Of a stretch of DNA of 64,000 bases, positions 24,699 through 33,236 are shown in pieces. A program made the translations under genes and the position numbers. The stretch spans positions 62,001-126,000 of the forward strand of contig JAMLJC010000001.1 in the NCBI GenBank assembly GCA_023953845.1, in the 5' to 3' direction. The notes below the pieces were generated by a model that did no database searches, was not told the origin of the DNA, and saw nothing but the letters and a program-made list of their open reading frames with translations. The DNA comes from Rhizobiaceae bacterium. Lineage in GTDB: Bacteria > Pseudomonadota > Alphaproteobacteria > Rhizobiales > Rhizobiaceae. The stretch's first letter is position 1. The number at the start of each line of letters is the position of its first letter.

Positions 24699-25007
24699 TT
24701 ACTTGGCGCCCAGCCGGACCAGCACCTCGTTGGGAATGCCATATTCCCGGATGACGTCGTGATGCCGGCGCAGGCCGCAAAGTTCGCGCTGGATGAAGTA
24801 GCCGTAGACGGCCTCGGCGGCTTCCTTGAGGCATGCATGGCGCTCGGACGATCCGGCCGGCGCGGAACGGAGTTTTTCCAGCGCCTTCTCCGCCTGCTCG
24901 CCGGCACGGCCGAGCGCGGAAGCCTTCTCGGCAAGAATCTCGAATTCGAGCGGATTCGCGGTATTCTGCCCCGCTCCCGATAGCCGCTCGGGCCAGCGCA
25001 GCGTCAT
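24699..25007 (-). CDS. Small conserved protein, DUF6665-like
   Basis: 102 residues: NPLEFEILAEKASALGRAGEQAEKALEKL, a helical segment, then AAEAVYGYFIQRELCGLRRHHDVIREYGIPNEVLVRLGAK. The tail with IREYGIP and VLVRLG recalls a rhizobial family I know as DUF6665, of unknown function. Predicted all-helical and soluble. It overlaps the GNAT gene by ATGA, so the two are co-translated, and it is the last gene of the ABC exporter-GNAT run. Confidence 0.6.
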   Translation of the reverse strand: MTLRWPERLSGAGQNTANPLEFEILAEKASALGRAGEQAEKALEKLRSAPAGSSERHACLKEAAEAVYGYFIQRELCGLRRHHDVIREYGIPNEVLVRLGAK

Positions 25008-25498
25008 TCATGCCCCTTTCCGAGCGGCGACCTGCGGCGCAGCAGCTGAAACTCCATGCGATGCGTCATGAATTCCTCGCCTTCGATGCGCATAAAGCCG
25101 AGCTTTTCATAGAATGGAAACGCTTCGTCCGTGGCGCGGACATTGAGAGCGGGAAAATGATCCCGCGCCTTGGCGATGGCGCTGCGCACAAGGATACGGC
25201 CGGCGCCATGCCTGCGGAAAGGCGCGGCGACATAGAGGTGCCGGACCCTGCCCTCGCGTTTTCTCTGTATATACGGATCGACGTTCAGGCCGCAGACGCC
25301 GACGAGTTCATCCCCGTAAAAGGCGCCGTAGAGCGCCTCGCCGCGACGGGAGAACCGGTTGCTGCCGTCCCGCCACCCGGCCAGCAGGCGGGTCAGCATC
25401 CAATAACCTTCCGCGCGGCTCGCCTTTTCCAGCGCGCGGAACGATGCGCTGCGCACGCGCGGCCGTCGCACCTCGATGCCGGTATGGGGCATATCCAT
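25004..25498 (-). CDS. GNAT-family N-acetyltransferase
   Basis: 164 residues. Acetyl-CoA binding region is HLYVAAPFRRHGAGRILVRSAI (Q/RxxGxG as RRHGAG), with the C-terminal FYEKLGFMRIEGEEF. Substrate unknown. It begins 8 bases after the downstream end of the second ABC exporter gene, so it appears to belong to that transcript, and it is coupled to the small DUF6665-like gene. Confidence 0.88.
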   Translation of the reverse strand: MDMPHTGIEVRRPRVRSASFRALEKASRAEGYWMLTRLLAGWRDGSNRFSRRGEALYGAFYGDELVGVCGLNVDPYIQRKREGRVRHLYVAAPFRRHGAGRILVRSAIAKARDHFPALNVRATDEAFPFYEKLGFMRIEGEEFMTHRMEFQLLRRRSPLGKGHE

Positions 25499-25505
25499 CG
25501 CCGCC

Positions 25506-27443
25506 TCACTCCGCCGCGATGCGCTCCGCGAGGAAGCCGCCCGACTGGCGCTTCCAGAGCTGCGCGTAGAGCCCGCCGCGCGCGATCAGCTCCTCGTGCG
25601 TCCCTTCCTCGACGATCCGGCCCTCGTCCAGCACGATCAGCCGGTCCAGCGCCGCAATGGTGGACAGTCGATGGGCGATGGCGATGACGGTCTTGCCCTC
25701 CATCAACTGGGCGAGATTGTCCTGGATCGCCGCCTCGACCTCCGAGTCGAGCGCCGAGGTCGCCTCGTCCAGAATCAGGATCGGCGCGTCCTTCACCATC
25801 ATGCGGGCGATCGCGACGCGCTGGCGCTGGCCGCCGGAGAGTTTTACGCCGCGCTCGCCCACATGGGCGTCGTAGCCCCTGCGGCCGCGCGGATCGACAA
25901 CATTGGCGATGAAATCGGCAGCGGCCGCGCGACGGGCCGCATCGACGATCTCCGCTTCGGACGCTCCTGCCCTGCCATAGCCGATATTGTCGCGGATCGA
26001 GCGGTGCATCAGCATCGCCTCCTGGCTGACCACGCCGAACTGGGCGCGCAGCGAGGCCTGCGTGAGGTCGCGGATATCGTGGCCGTCGATCAGGATGCGG
26101 CCGCTCTCCACGTCGAAAAGGCGCAGCATCAGGTTGACGATGGTGGTCTTGCCTGCGCCCGACGGCCCGACGAGCGCCACCCGCTCGCCCGGGCGGATGT
26201 GCAGGTTGAGATCGTCGATGATGCCGCTGCCCTTGTCATAATGGAAGGACACGTCCTCGAAGCGGATGTCGCCCCTGGCGCGGGGCATGACGACGGCATC
26301 GGGCGCGTCGGTGATCGCCGGGGTGACGGAGATGGTTCGCGTCGCGTCCTGAACGGTCGCGTAATTGCGGATCAGGCCGTTGATGTTGAACATCATCCAG
26401 CCCGACATCTGATTGAGCCGGAAGACGAGGCCAAGCGAAGCGGCGATGGCGCCCGTCGAGATCTCGCCGTTCACCCACGACATGACGGCGAGCGCGCCCA
26501 CGGCGCTCATCATCATGCCGTTGAGGAGAGCGACGGACGAGCGCACGGTCGTGACGGCGCGGGTCAGCCGAACGACCGCCGTCAGAAAGCTCTCCAGCCC
26601 GTCGCGGATATAGGCGTGCTCGCGCCGGCCGCTGTCGAACAGCTTCACCGCCATGATGTTGGTGAAGGCATCGACGAGGCGACCATTGAAAATCGAGCGC
26701 TGGTCGGCCGTCTCGCGTCCCGCCCTGCGCAGTTCCGGCAGCAGGAAGCGCACGATGGCGACATAGCCCATGAACCAGACCGCGACGACGACGCCCATCA
26801 GCGGGTCGAGCGACATCAGGATGGTGATGGCCAGGACCACGAAAGTGAGGAACGACCACATGGTCTGCAGCACATTGACGATGAAGTCGCCCACAGCCTC
26901 GCCGCCCTGCATGATCTTGGTGGCGATGCGGCCGGCGAAATCGTTCTGATAGAAGCCGTAGGGCTGTTCGATCACGCGCCGGAACGACTGCCAGCGCACC
27001 ATGGAGTAGAAGCCCGGCACGATGACCTGCTGCTCGATCACCGCGCCCGTCACGAGGATGACCGTGCGCACGACGAGAACCAGCAGGAGCAGCGCGGTGA
27101 GCGCCATCCAGTGGTCCCGCAGCAAAGTCGCAGAGGCGGAATGGTCGAGAAGGTCGATCAGCCAGCCAACCGACCAGTACATGGCCGCGTCGACGGCGCC
27201 GGCGAACCCGCCGACGACAAGCAGCAGGAAGAACGGCAGCTTCGCCTGCCTGGCGAAATAAAGGATGAATTGCCACGCCGTATCCGGCAGCACGGCGCGG
27301 TCGGTGTCTTGAAACGGATCGATCGAACCCTCGACGCTGCGCCAGATGCGGTCGCGCACGCCGTCCTCCGTTGGGACGGACGATCCCTCGCCGGCTGGTC
27401 GCCGGGCGGGTTGCTGCTGTCGTCCGGTCTCGGCCTGCCTCAT
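25506..27443 (-). CDS. ABC exporter, fused membrane and ATP-binding domains (second of pair)
   Basis: 645 residues. An N-terminal extension, six membrane helices (about 65-330), then the nucleotide-binding domain: Walker A GPSGAGKTT, signature LSGGQRQR, Walker B ILILDEATSALDSE and the H-loop IAHRLST. Type IV exporter half-transporter. Its start overlaps the preceding exporter's stop by 4 bases and the two are closely similar in the ATP-binding domain, which suggests a heterodimer made by duplication. Substrate (lipid, peptide or drug) cannot be told. Confidence 0.92.
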   Translation of the reverse strand: MRQAETGRQQQPARRPAGEGSSVPTEDGVRDRIWRSVEGSIDPFQDTDRAVLPDTAWQFILYFARQAKLPFFLLLVVGGFAGAVDAAMYWSVGWLIDLLDHSASATLLRDHWMALTALLLLVLVVRTVILVTGAVIEQQVIVPGFYSMVRWQSFRRVIEQPYGFYQNDFAGRIATKIMQGGEAVGDFIVNVLQTMWSFLTFVVLAITILMSLDPLMGVVVAVWFMGYVAIVRFLLPELRRAGRETADQRSIFNGRLVDAFTNIMAVKLFDSGRREHAYIRDGLESFLTAVVRLTRAVTTVRSSVALLNGMMMSAVGALAVMSWVNGEISTGAIAASLGLVFRLNQMSGWMMFNINGLIRNYATVQDATRTISVTPAITDAPDAVVMPRARGDIRFEDVSFHYDKGSGIIDDLNLHIRPGERVALVGPSGAGKTTIVNLMLRLFDVESGRILIDGHDIRDLTQASLRAQFGVVSQEAMLMHRSIRDNIGYGRAGASEAEIVDAARRAAAADFIANVVDPRGRRGYDAHVGERGVKLSGGQRQRVAIARMMVKDAPILILDEATSALDSEVEAAIQDNLAQLMEGKTVIAIAHRLSTIAALDRLIVLDEGRIVEEGTHEELIARGGLYAQLWKRQSGGFLAERIAAE

Positions 27444-29323
27444 TCCGCCGCCTGTCCGCTGGGCGCCGCGTCGTTCGCCGGAACGGTCTCGCCATCGTCC
27501 ATCAGGAAGCCGCCGGACTGGCGCTGCCAGAGCTGGGCGTAAAGTCCGCCCTTCGCCACCAGTTCGTCATGCGTTCCTTCCTCGACGATCCGTCCCTTGT
27601 CCATGACCACCAGCCTGTCCATCGCCGCGATGGTCGAAAGCCGATGTGCAATGGCGATCACGGTCTTGCCTTCCATCAGGCGATACAGGTTCTCCTGGAT
27701 CGCCGCTTCGACCTCCGAATCTAGTGCGGAAGTCGCTTCGTCCAAGATCAGGATGGGGGCGTCCTTCAGCATCACGCGGGCGATGGCGACGCGCTGGCGC
27801 TGGCCGCCGGAGAGTTTCACGCCCCGCTCGCCGACATGCGCGTCGAAACCCTTGCGGCCTTTCGGATCGGCCAGCGTGGCGATGAAGTCGAGCGCCTCGG
27901 CGCGCCGCGCCGCCTCGATCATCTCCTCCTCGCCGGCATCCGGCCGGCCGTAGAGGATGTTGTCGCGGACGGAGCGGTGCAGCAGCGACGTGTCCTGCGT
28001 CACCATGCCGATCCTGGCCCTGAGCGAATCCTGCGTGACGCCGGCTATGTCCTGCCCGTCGATGAGGATTCTGCCGCCCTCGATGTCGTAGAAGCGCAGG
28101 AGAAGATTGACGAGCGTCGACTTTCCGGCGCCGGAACGACCGACGACACCGACCTTCTCGCCCGGCCGAACCTCCAGCGTGAGCGCCTCGATGACGCCTT
28201 TCTGCTTGCCGTAGTGGAAACGCACATTCTCGAAGGAGATCGCGCCGTGAGGCACGTCCAGCGCCTTCGCGTCCGGCTTGTCCTCGACCAGCCGCGGCAG
28301 CGAAATCGACGAGATGCCGTCGCGCACCGTGCCGATGTTCTCGAAGAGAGCGGACATTTCCCACATGATCCAGTGCGACATCGAGGAAAGACGCAGCACG
28401 AGACTGATGGCGACCGCCACCGCGCCGACGGTGATGAGATCGCCCAGCCATAGCCAGATCGCCGCGCCGCCCACGGCAGCCAGCAGCGCCGCGTTCAGCA
28501 TTTCGAGCAGGCCGAACAGCCACGTGCCGAGTCGCATCGAGCGGTAGACTGTGTCCATGAAGCCGGACATGGCCTCCTTGGCGTAGGAGGCCTCGCGGCG
28601 GGCATGCGAGAACAGCTTGATGGTCTGGATATTGGTGTAGCTGTCGACGACGCGGCCGGTCATCAGCGAGCGCGAGTCAGCCTGCTCCTCCGCCACCTTG
28701 GCGATGCGCGGGATGAAGAAGCGCAGCAGCAGGATGTAGAAGGCCAGCCAGGCGACGAACGGCACCGCCAGCTTCCAGTCGGACGAGGCGACGAGCACCA
28801 GCGCGCCGATGAAATAGACGATGACGTAGTTCAGCACGTCGAACAGCTTCAGCACGCATTCGCGCACGGCGAGCGCCGTCTGCATCAGCTTCGTCGCCAC
28901 GCGCCCCGCGAACTCGTCCTGATAGAAGCCCATGGACTGCTTCAGCAGGTAGCGATGCACCTGCCAGCGGATGCGCATCGGATAATTGCCCATCAACGTC
29001 TGCTGGTTGAGCAGGAGGCGCGTCCAGTCGATGATGGGGTTGATCAGGAGGATAATCACGGCAAGGCCGATGAGCGTCCATCCCTCGTTCTGCATGAACG
29101 TCTCGCGATTCTGATGCGAGAGCCAGTCGACGACCTGCCCCATCCAGCCGAATAGCCAGACTTCGATGGCGCCGATCGCCGCCGTCAGGGCGGCCGATGC
29201 AAGGATGTAGGGCCACGCGCCGCGCGTATAGTGCAGACAGAAGGCGAGCAGCGTCTTCGGCGGCTCGTTCGGCTCTTCCGCCGGAAACGGGTCCAGTCGC
29301 TTTTCAAACCATTGGAACAACAT
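27440..29323 (-). CDS. ABC exporter, fused membrane and ATP-binding domains (first of pair)
   Basis: 627 residues with the same layout as its partner: six membrane helices, then Walker A GRSGAGKST, signature LSGGQRQR, Walker B ILILDEATSALDSE. It begins MLFQWFEKRLDPFPAEEP; the partner has a related SIDPFQDTD segment, so the two share even the N-terminal arm. Both sites appear catalytically complete. First gene of the run exporter-exporter-GNAT-DUF6665-like. Confidence 0.92.
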   Translation of the reverse strand: MLFQWFEKRLDPFPAEEPNEPPKTLLAFCLHYTRGAWPYILASAALTAAIGAIEVWLFGWMGQVVDWLSHQNRETFMQNEGWTLIGLAVIILLINPIIDWTRLLLNQQTLMGNYPMRIRWQVHRYLLKQSMGFYQDEFAGRVATKLMQTALAVRECVLKLFDVLNYVIVYFIGALVLVASSDWKLAVPFVAWLAFYILLLRFFIPRIAKVAEEQADSRSLMTGRVVDSYTNIQTIKLFSHARREASYAKEAMSGFMDTVYRSMRLGTWLFGLLEMLNAALLAAVGGAAIWLWLGDLITVGAVAVAISLVLRLSSMSHWIMWEMSALFENIGTVRDGISSISLPRLVEDKPDAKALDVPHGAISFENVRFHYGKQKGVIEALTLEVRPGEKVGVVGRSGAGKSTLVNLLLRFYDIEGGRILIDGQDIAGVTQDSLRARIGMVTQDTSLLHRSVRDNILYGRPDAGEEEMIEAARRAEALDFIATLADPKGRKGFDAHVGERGVKLSGGQRQRVAIARVMLKDAPILILDEATSALDSEVEAAIQENLYRLMEGKTVIAIAHRLSTIAAMDRLVVMDKGRIVEEGTHDELVAKGGLYAQLWQRQSGGFLMDDGETVPANDAAPSGQAAE

Positions 29324-29356
29324 GCGAAAACTCTCTTGAGGTCCTGCGCGGCCCTC

Positions 29357-29767
29357 TCAGGCCGCGCGCGTCCGGATCGCGTCGTCTTCGCCCGCCACCC
29401 TGGCGGGAACTCCGGCAGACGTCTTCCGGTCGATATAGGTGATATTCTGCGATGCGTCGGCAGCGGCTCGGGCCGCTGCCTCAGAAGCGCCGGACAGCCG
29501 CCAGGACGCCAGCATTCCGGCCACGACGCCGGAAAGGCGCGCCAGCAGCGACGGCCGGCGCGTCAACGGTGGCGGCTCGGGCGCCGGCAGATCCGGCAAC
29601 ACGCCGCGATGCGGGCGACGCGCCGGCCCGTCATCCGACGGCGAGAACTCGCCGATAGCGAAAGCCCAGGCGGCCAGCTTCGCCTCATGCAGCGAGCTTA
29701 TCTCGGAAAATCTGTCGGCGTGGATCAGATAGGGGTCGCGGTACGACCCGGATTTATAGCGTGACAT
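29357..29767 (-). CDS. Hypothetical protein, Arg/Pro/Ala-rich
   Basis: 136 residues beginning MSRYKSGSYRDPYLIHADRF, then a helix SSLHEAKLAAWAFAIGEFSPSDD, a proline-rich linker, a short hydrophobic segment (SLLARLSGVVAGMLASW) and an Ala-rich tail. I do not recognise a family. Codon phase looks like real coding DNA and the gene sits 33 bases upstream of the exporter pair in the same direction, so it may be co-transcribed. The hydrophobic segment could be a weak membrane anchor. A candidate 18-codon leader lies 95 bases upstream. Confidence 0.6.
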   Translation of the reverse strand: MSRYKSGSYRDPYLIHADRFSEISSLHEAKLAAWAFAIGEFSPSDDGPARRPHRGVLPDLPAPEPPPLTRRPSLLARLSGVVAGMLASWRLSGASEAAARAAADASQNITYIDRKTSAGVPARVAGEDDAIRTRAA

Positions 29768-29862
29768 GGTCGGATTCCCAGGGAGACGGAAAGTCGTTTT
29801 CCGGCGGAATCGAGACGATGTTGCTCTAGATTTTCAGAGGAAGCGTCGAACCGAAACCGCGC

Positions 29863-29919
29863 TCAGGCAAAAAGCCTTCGGGTGGGGCGGTGAATGTCTA
29901 CGGTCATCATGAATTCCAT
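29863..29919 (-). CDS. Candidate 18-residue small protein or leader peptide
   Basis: ATG at 29919 with a near-perfect ribosome site AAGGAGG (29931-29925) 5 bases upstream, encoding MEFMMTVDIHRPTRRLFA then TGA. A -10-like TATAGA lies at 29960-29955, giving a leader of about 28 bases. It lies upstream of the hypothetical gene at 29357 and divergent from trmL. No hairpin with a T-run follows, so classical attenuation is not evident. Unrecognised; the ribosome site is the main evidence. Confidence 0.4.
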   Translation of the reverse strand: MEFMMTVDIHRPTRRLFA

Positions 29920-30056
29920 TCCCGCCTCCTTGGGTTCGAGTGGACACGGCGCGCTCTATAGACGGGTTCGGCGAACTTGGCTACCCGCATCGTGCAACTT
30001 TGTCGCAGCCTCCTGACAATGTGGCCGATCCGCAACGCCAATGAATGGAGCCAGCC

Positions 30057-30515
30057 ATGACGCCCGGCGTGAGAATTGCGCTGTACCAGCCGGACATCGC
30101 CGGCAACACCGGAACCATCCTGCGCATGGCGGCCTGCCTTGGCCTCGCCGTCGATCTCATAGAACCCGCCGGCTTCGACATTTCCGACCGGGCGCTGAAA
30201 CGCGCCGGCATGGACTATCTCGAAATGGCGGCGCTGACCCGGCACGTCGACTTTCAGCGCTTCGAGGAGCAGCGGCGGACGGAAGGCCGGCGGCTGGTGC
30301 TGCTCTCGACCAGGGCCGAGCTGCCCTACACGCAATTCGTGTTCAGGGACGGCGACGTCCTCCTCTTCGGCCGCGAATCGGCCGGCGTGCCGGAGGCCGT
30401 CCACGACGACGCGGATGCGCGTCTGCTGATTCCCATGCGCGGTGGCGGGCGCAGCCTCAACGTCGCTCTGGCCGCCGCCATGGTGGTCGGCGAAACCCTG
30501 CGCCAGCTTGGCTGA
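30057..30515 (+). CDS. trmL: tRNA (cytidine/uridine-2'-O)-methyltransferase TrmL
   Basis: 152 residues from ATG at 30057 (MTPGVRIALYQPDIAGNTG); an ATG at 30045 is also possible. SPOUT-class knot methylase acting on the wobble base of tRNA-Leu. Motifs: PDIAGNTGTILRMAA, LLFGRESAGVPE and the knot IPMRGGGRSLNVALAAAMV. It sits between the 18-codon ORF and soxR; a SoxR-type promoter at 30628-30658 points leftward, so its transcript would run antisense to trmL. Confidence 0.92.
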   Translation: MTPGVRIALYQPDIAGNTGTILRMAACLGLAVDLIEPAGFDISDRALKRAGMDYLEMAALTRHVDFQRFEEQRRTEGRRLVLLSTRAELPYTQFVFRDGDVLLFGRESAGVPEAVHDDADARLLIPMRGGGRSLNVALAAAMVVGETLRQLG

Positions 30516-30627
30516 ACACTTACCTTCGGCCGCGCGGAATTCGACGATCCCGTCTGGCCTGATGACGAACCGCGGTCTGCCCGCCTTTTCCATCTGTCCG
30601 TTCCTTCGTTGCGATCTCACGGACGGA

Positions 30628-30658
30628 TTGATAAAACCTCAAGTAATATTGAGGTCAA
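30628..30658 (-). promoter_or_regulatory. SoxR box in a 19-bp-spaced leftward promoter
   Basis: CCTCAAGTAATATTGAGG at 30637-30654 matches the SoxR operator form. On the minus strand TTGACC (30658-30653) and TATCAA (30633-30628) flank it with a 19-base spacer, the over-long spacing typical of MerR-family activated promoters. Transcription would go left, away from soxR. Confidence 0.75.
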
Positions 30659-30668
30659 GAGGCGATCC

Positions 30669-31106
30669 ATGGCACGGGAATTGTCGGTCGGCGAAGTCGC
30701 GCGACGCAGCGGCGTTGCAGTTTCCACGCTGCATTTCTACGAGACGAAGGGGTTGATCCACAGCGAACGCACCGGCGGCAACCAGCGCCGCTACTCTGGC
30801 GACGTGCTGCGCCGCGTTGCTGTCATCAAGGTCGCGCAGGAGGTCGGAATCTCTCTTGCCGACATAGGTGAGGCGCTTGAATCCCTGCCTGAGGGCCGGA
30901 CGCCGAATCGCGCGGATTGGAGTCTTCTTTCAAGGAGATGGCGCGAGGACCTCGACCGCCGCATCCGCAAGCTGCAGGCGCTTCGCGATGGGCTGGACGA
31001 CTGTATCGGCTGCGGCTGCCTGTCCATAGACAGATGCAGATTGCGCAATCCGGAGGATAGCCTGGGGCGGGAAGGTCCGGGCGCGCGCAGGCTGGCGGCG
31101 GGCTGA
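30669..31106 (+). CDS. soxR: Redox-sensitive transcriptional activator SoxR
   Basis: 145 residues from ATG at 30669 (MARELSVGEVARRSG). MerR-type winged helix (VSTLHFYETKGLI), dimer coiled coil, and the 2Fe-2S ligands CIGCGCLSIDRC, the exact C-x2-C-x-C-x5-C SoxR pattern. Oxidation of the cluster by redox-cycling compounds activates transcription. Its operator lies directly upstream (30637-30654). The expected divergent target gene is not evident. Confidence 0.95.
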   Translation: MARELSVGEVARRSGVAVSTLHFYETKGLIHSERTGGNQRRYSGDVLRRVAVIKVAQEVGISLADIGEALESLPEGRTPNRADWSLLSRRWREDLDRRIRKLQALRDGLDDCIGCGCLSIDRCRLRNPEDSLGREGPGARRLAAG

Positions 31107-31108
31107 TC

Positions 31109-31366
31109 TCAGTCGGCTGCCGGCAGGCGGCGGATGGTGAACTCGATCACATCGCCCGGCCGTTCGAACCAGCTCTCGATTTCCGTCCAGTAGGCCTGCT
31201 TCGGCCATCGGTCAAACCATTCTCGCGCTTTCCTGCGGGCGTCGGAGCGAGGCAGGACGAAGGTCTCCCGCAGGAACCCGTCGCGCGTCTCTCCCTGCCG
31301 TTCCGCGCGCGAGCGTTCCAGGCGTTTCTTCAGCGCATTGAGCGGCGGTCTCGCCGGCGTCGCCAC
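31109..31366 (-). CDS. Conserved hypothetical protein
   Basis: 85 residues from GTG at 31366 with AAGGAG 7 bases upstream; this start is preferred over upstream in-frame ATGs that overlap the hemF region. Sequence runs basic N-terminus (LNALKKRLERSRAER), then GETRDGFLRETFVLPRSDAR, KAREWFDRWPKQAYWTEIESWF and RPGDVIEFTIRRLP. Rich in Arg and Trp, soluble. I recognise no domain. It is convergent with soxR, with only 2 bases between the stops. Confidence 0.65.
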   Translation of the reverse strand: MATPARPPLNALKKRLERSRAERQGETRDGFLRETFVLPRSDARRKAREWFDRWPKQAYWTEIESWFERPGDVIEFTIRRLPAAD

Positions 31367-31466
31367 GAAAGAACTCCTTGACCCTACCTGAATGAAGCTT
31401 AGGGATCGCGGTCTGGAAAAACGAGTCTTTTGTTTGAAAAGCCGTCGCGAGCGGGGCGGGAGAAAG

Positions 31467-32381
31467 ATGGAACGGCCAGAGATTCCGGCGGGTTTGCCCG
31501 ACGACATCGACATGAGGAAAGCCACTGCACGCGCATGGTTCGAGACGTTGCGTGACCGGATCTGCGCCGCCTTCGAAAAGTTGGAGGACGAGGTGAGCAG
31601 TCCACGCGCAGAGCGGCCGGCCGGCCGCTTCGAGCGGACGGACTGGCTGCGCGACGAGGGGCGCGGTGGCGGCGGCCTGATGTCGATGATGCGCGGCCGC
31701 GTCTTCGAAAAGGTCGGCGTTCACACCTCCACCGTCCATGGCGAATTCTCGCCCGAGTTCCGCAGGCAGATGCCGGGCGGCGACGAGGACCCGCGCTTCT
31801 GGGCCTCCGGTATTTCGCTGATCGCGCACCCGTGGAATCCGAATGTGCCGGCAGTGCACATGAACACGCGCATGGTGGTGACGTCGCGCTGGTGGTTCGG
31901 CGGCGGCGCCGATTTGACACCGGTGCTCGACCGGCGCCGCACGCAGGACGATCCGGACACGCAGGCGTTCCACGAGGCGATGCGCGACGCTTGCGACCGG
32001 CATATCGCGATCGCGGATTACGGACGGCTGAAGGCATGGTGCGACGAGTATTTTTACCTGCCTCATCGCAAGGAGCCGCGCGGCATCGGCGGCATTTTCT
32101 ACGACTGGCAGCACTCGCCGGACGAAAAGGGCGGATGGGATGCGGATTTCGCCTTCACGCAGGATGTCGGCCGCGCCTTTGCCGATATCTATCCTGCGCT
32201 CGTCCGCAGGAATTTCGACGCGGATTGGACAGACGCCGATCGCGAGGAGCAGTTGATCCGGCGCGGCCGCTACGTCGAGTTCAACCTGCTCTACGATCGC
32301 GGCACGATCTTTGGCCTGAAAACCGGCGGCAACATAGCGTCAATCCTCTCCAGCATGCCGCCAGAGGTGCGCTGGCCGTAA
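31467..32381 (+). CDS. hemF: Oxygen-dependent coproporphyrinogen III oxidase
   Basis: 304 residues from ATG at 31467 after GGGAGAAAG. Converts coproporphyrinogen III to protoporphyrinogen IX with O2, feeding haem for the cytochromes of petABC. Signatures: GVHTSTVHGEFSPEF, NPNVPAVHMNTRM, WWFGGGADLTPVLD, AWCDEYFYLPHRKEPRGIGG and YVEFNLLYDRGTIFGLKTGG. Length matches the family. Confidence 0.96.
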   Translation: MERPEIPAGLPDDIDMRKATARAWFETLRDRICAAFEKLEDEVSSPRAERPAGRFERTDWLRDEGRGGGGLMSMMRGRVFEKVGVHTSTVHGEFSPEFRRQMPGGDEDPRFWASGISLIAHPWNPNVPAVHMNTRMVVTSRWWFGGGADLTPVLDRRRTQDDPDTQAFHEAMRDACDRHIAIADYGRLKAWCDEYFYLPHRKEPRGIGGIFYDWQHSPDEKGGWDADFAFTQDVGRAFADIYPALVRRNFDADWTDADREEQLIRRGRYVEFNLLYDRGTIFGLKTGGNIASILSSMPPEVRWP

Positions 32382-32685
32382 CCGGAGCACCGACACCTGC
32401 CGCTTTCGTGCGCGAACGGCCTACATCCGTGTGCGGCTTTCGGCCGCGAATCCGTTTGCCAAATTTCCTCCACAAACCCTTGAATCGGCGACGAATTATG
32501 ACCGATTGGAGCGGCGGGATTTTCTTTTTAGTCTAATGGATGCAGGATCGCTCAGGTCTCTATTTCTGTGGCCGGGCCGGGAAACGCCGGCGGCTTCCCA
32601 AGAGCCGCGACACGACGCGACCGGACGGCCCGAATCCTGCGGGCAAAGCCCGAACGGACGCCCGCAACACTGAAGGATGCTTGCC
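32382..32685 (+). promoter_or_regulatory. Intergenic gap with candidate promoter of the DUF1344 gene
   Basis: About 300 bases between hemF and the DUF1344 gene. TTGGAG (32506-32511), a 17-base spacer and TAGTCT (32529-32534) form a possible promoter. No strong terminator hairpin for hemF and no small gene are visible. Confidence 0.35.
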
Positions 32686-32943
32686 ATGCGCACGCTTCTC
32701 ATCCCCGCGGCAGCCGCCGCAATCCTCGCCACCTCCTCGTTGGTCTTCGCCGCCACCCAGACAAACGGCACCGTCAAGAGCTACGACAGCCACGCCATGA
32801 CGCTGACGCTTGCCGACGGCTCCACCTATACGCTGAAGAAGGGCGTGAAGGCTCCTGCCCTCAAGGCCGGCGAGAAGGTCACCGTGTCCTGGGATATGAG
32901 CGGATCGAAGAAGATCGCCGACAAGGTCACCATCGCGAAGTAG
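32686..32943 (+). CDS. DUF1344 family secreted protein
   Basis: 85 residues from ATG at 32686. Signal peptide (RTLLIPAAAAAILATSSLVFA), then the small DUF1344 beta domain: TNGTVKSYDSHAMTLTLADG, YTLKKGV and GEKVTVSWD. Periplasmic, function unknown. A terminator follows. Confidence 0.85.
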   Translation: MRTLLIPAAAAAILATSSLVFAATQTNGTVKSYDSHAMTLTLADGSTYTLKKGVKAPALKAGEKVTVSWDMSGSKKIADKVTIAK

Positions 32944-32953
32944 CCGGCATACA

Positions 32954-32989
32954 CGAAAAAGCGCGGAGGTCCGCCTTCGCGCTTTTTCG
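32954..32989 (+). terminator. Rho-independent terminator
   Basis: CGAAAAAGCGCG (32954-32965) pairs perfectly with CGCGCTTTTTCG (32978-32989). The T5 in the right arm serves the plus-strand gene; the A-run gives it some activity in the other direction too. Confidence 0.8.
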
Positions 32990-33043
32990 CTCCGCAGCGA
33001 TCCGTGCTATAGTTGCTCACCAGAACGAGGAAAGGAGGCACCC

Positions 33044-33229
33044 ATGAAGGAGTTCCATTGTGGTTCTCTCGTTCCCGGCTGCGACTGGCACACGCGCGCC
33101 GAGGAAGAGGCCGAGGTCATGCGTCGCGCCGTGGAGCACATGCGTGAAACGCATGGCGAAACGATCATTCGCGAAACGATGGTAGAGGCTATCCGCTCGC
33201 GCATCGAGAACGCACGCAACGCAGCCTGA
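33044..33229 (+). CDS. DUF1059 domain protein
   Basis: 61 residues behind AAAGGAGG. FHCGSLVPGCDWHTRAEEEAEVMRRAVEHMRETHG fits DUF1059: a small zinc-ribbon-like fold with two Cys (CGS, GCD) and two His (W-H, E-T-H), quoted here in parts. Function unknown; close homologues are common in actinobacteria and rhizobia. Confidence 0.85.
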   Translation: MKEFHCGSLVPGCDWHTRAEEEAEVMRRAVEHMRETHGETIIRETMVEAIRSRIENARNAA

Positions 33230-33236
33230 CATCCGG

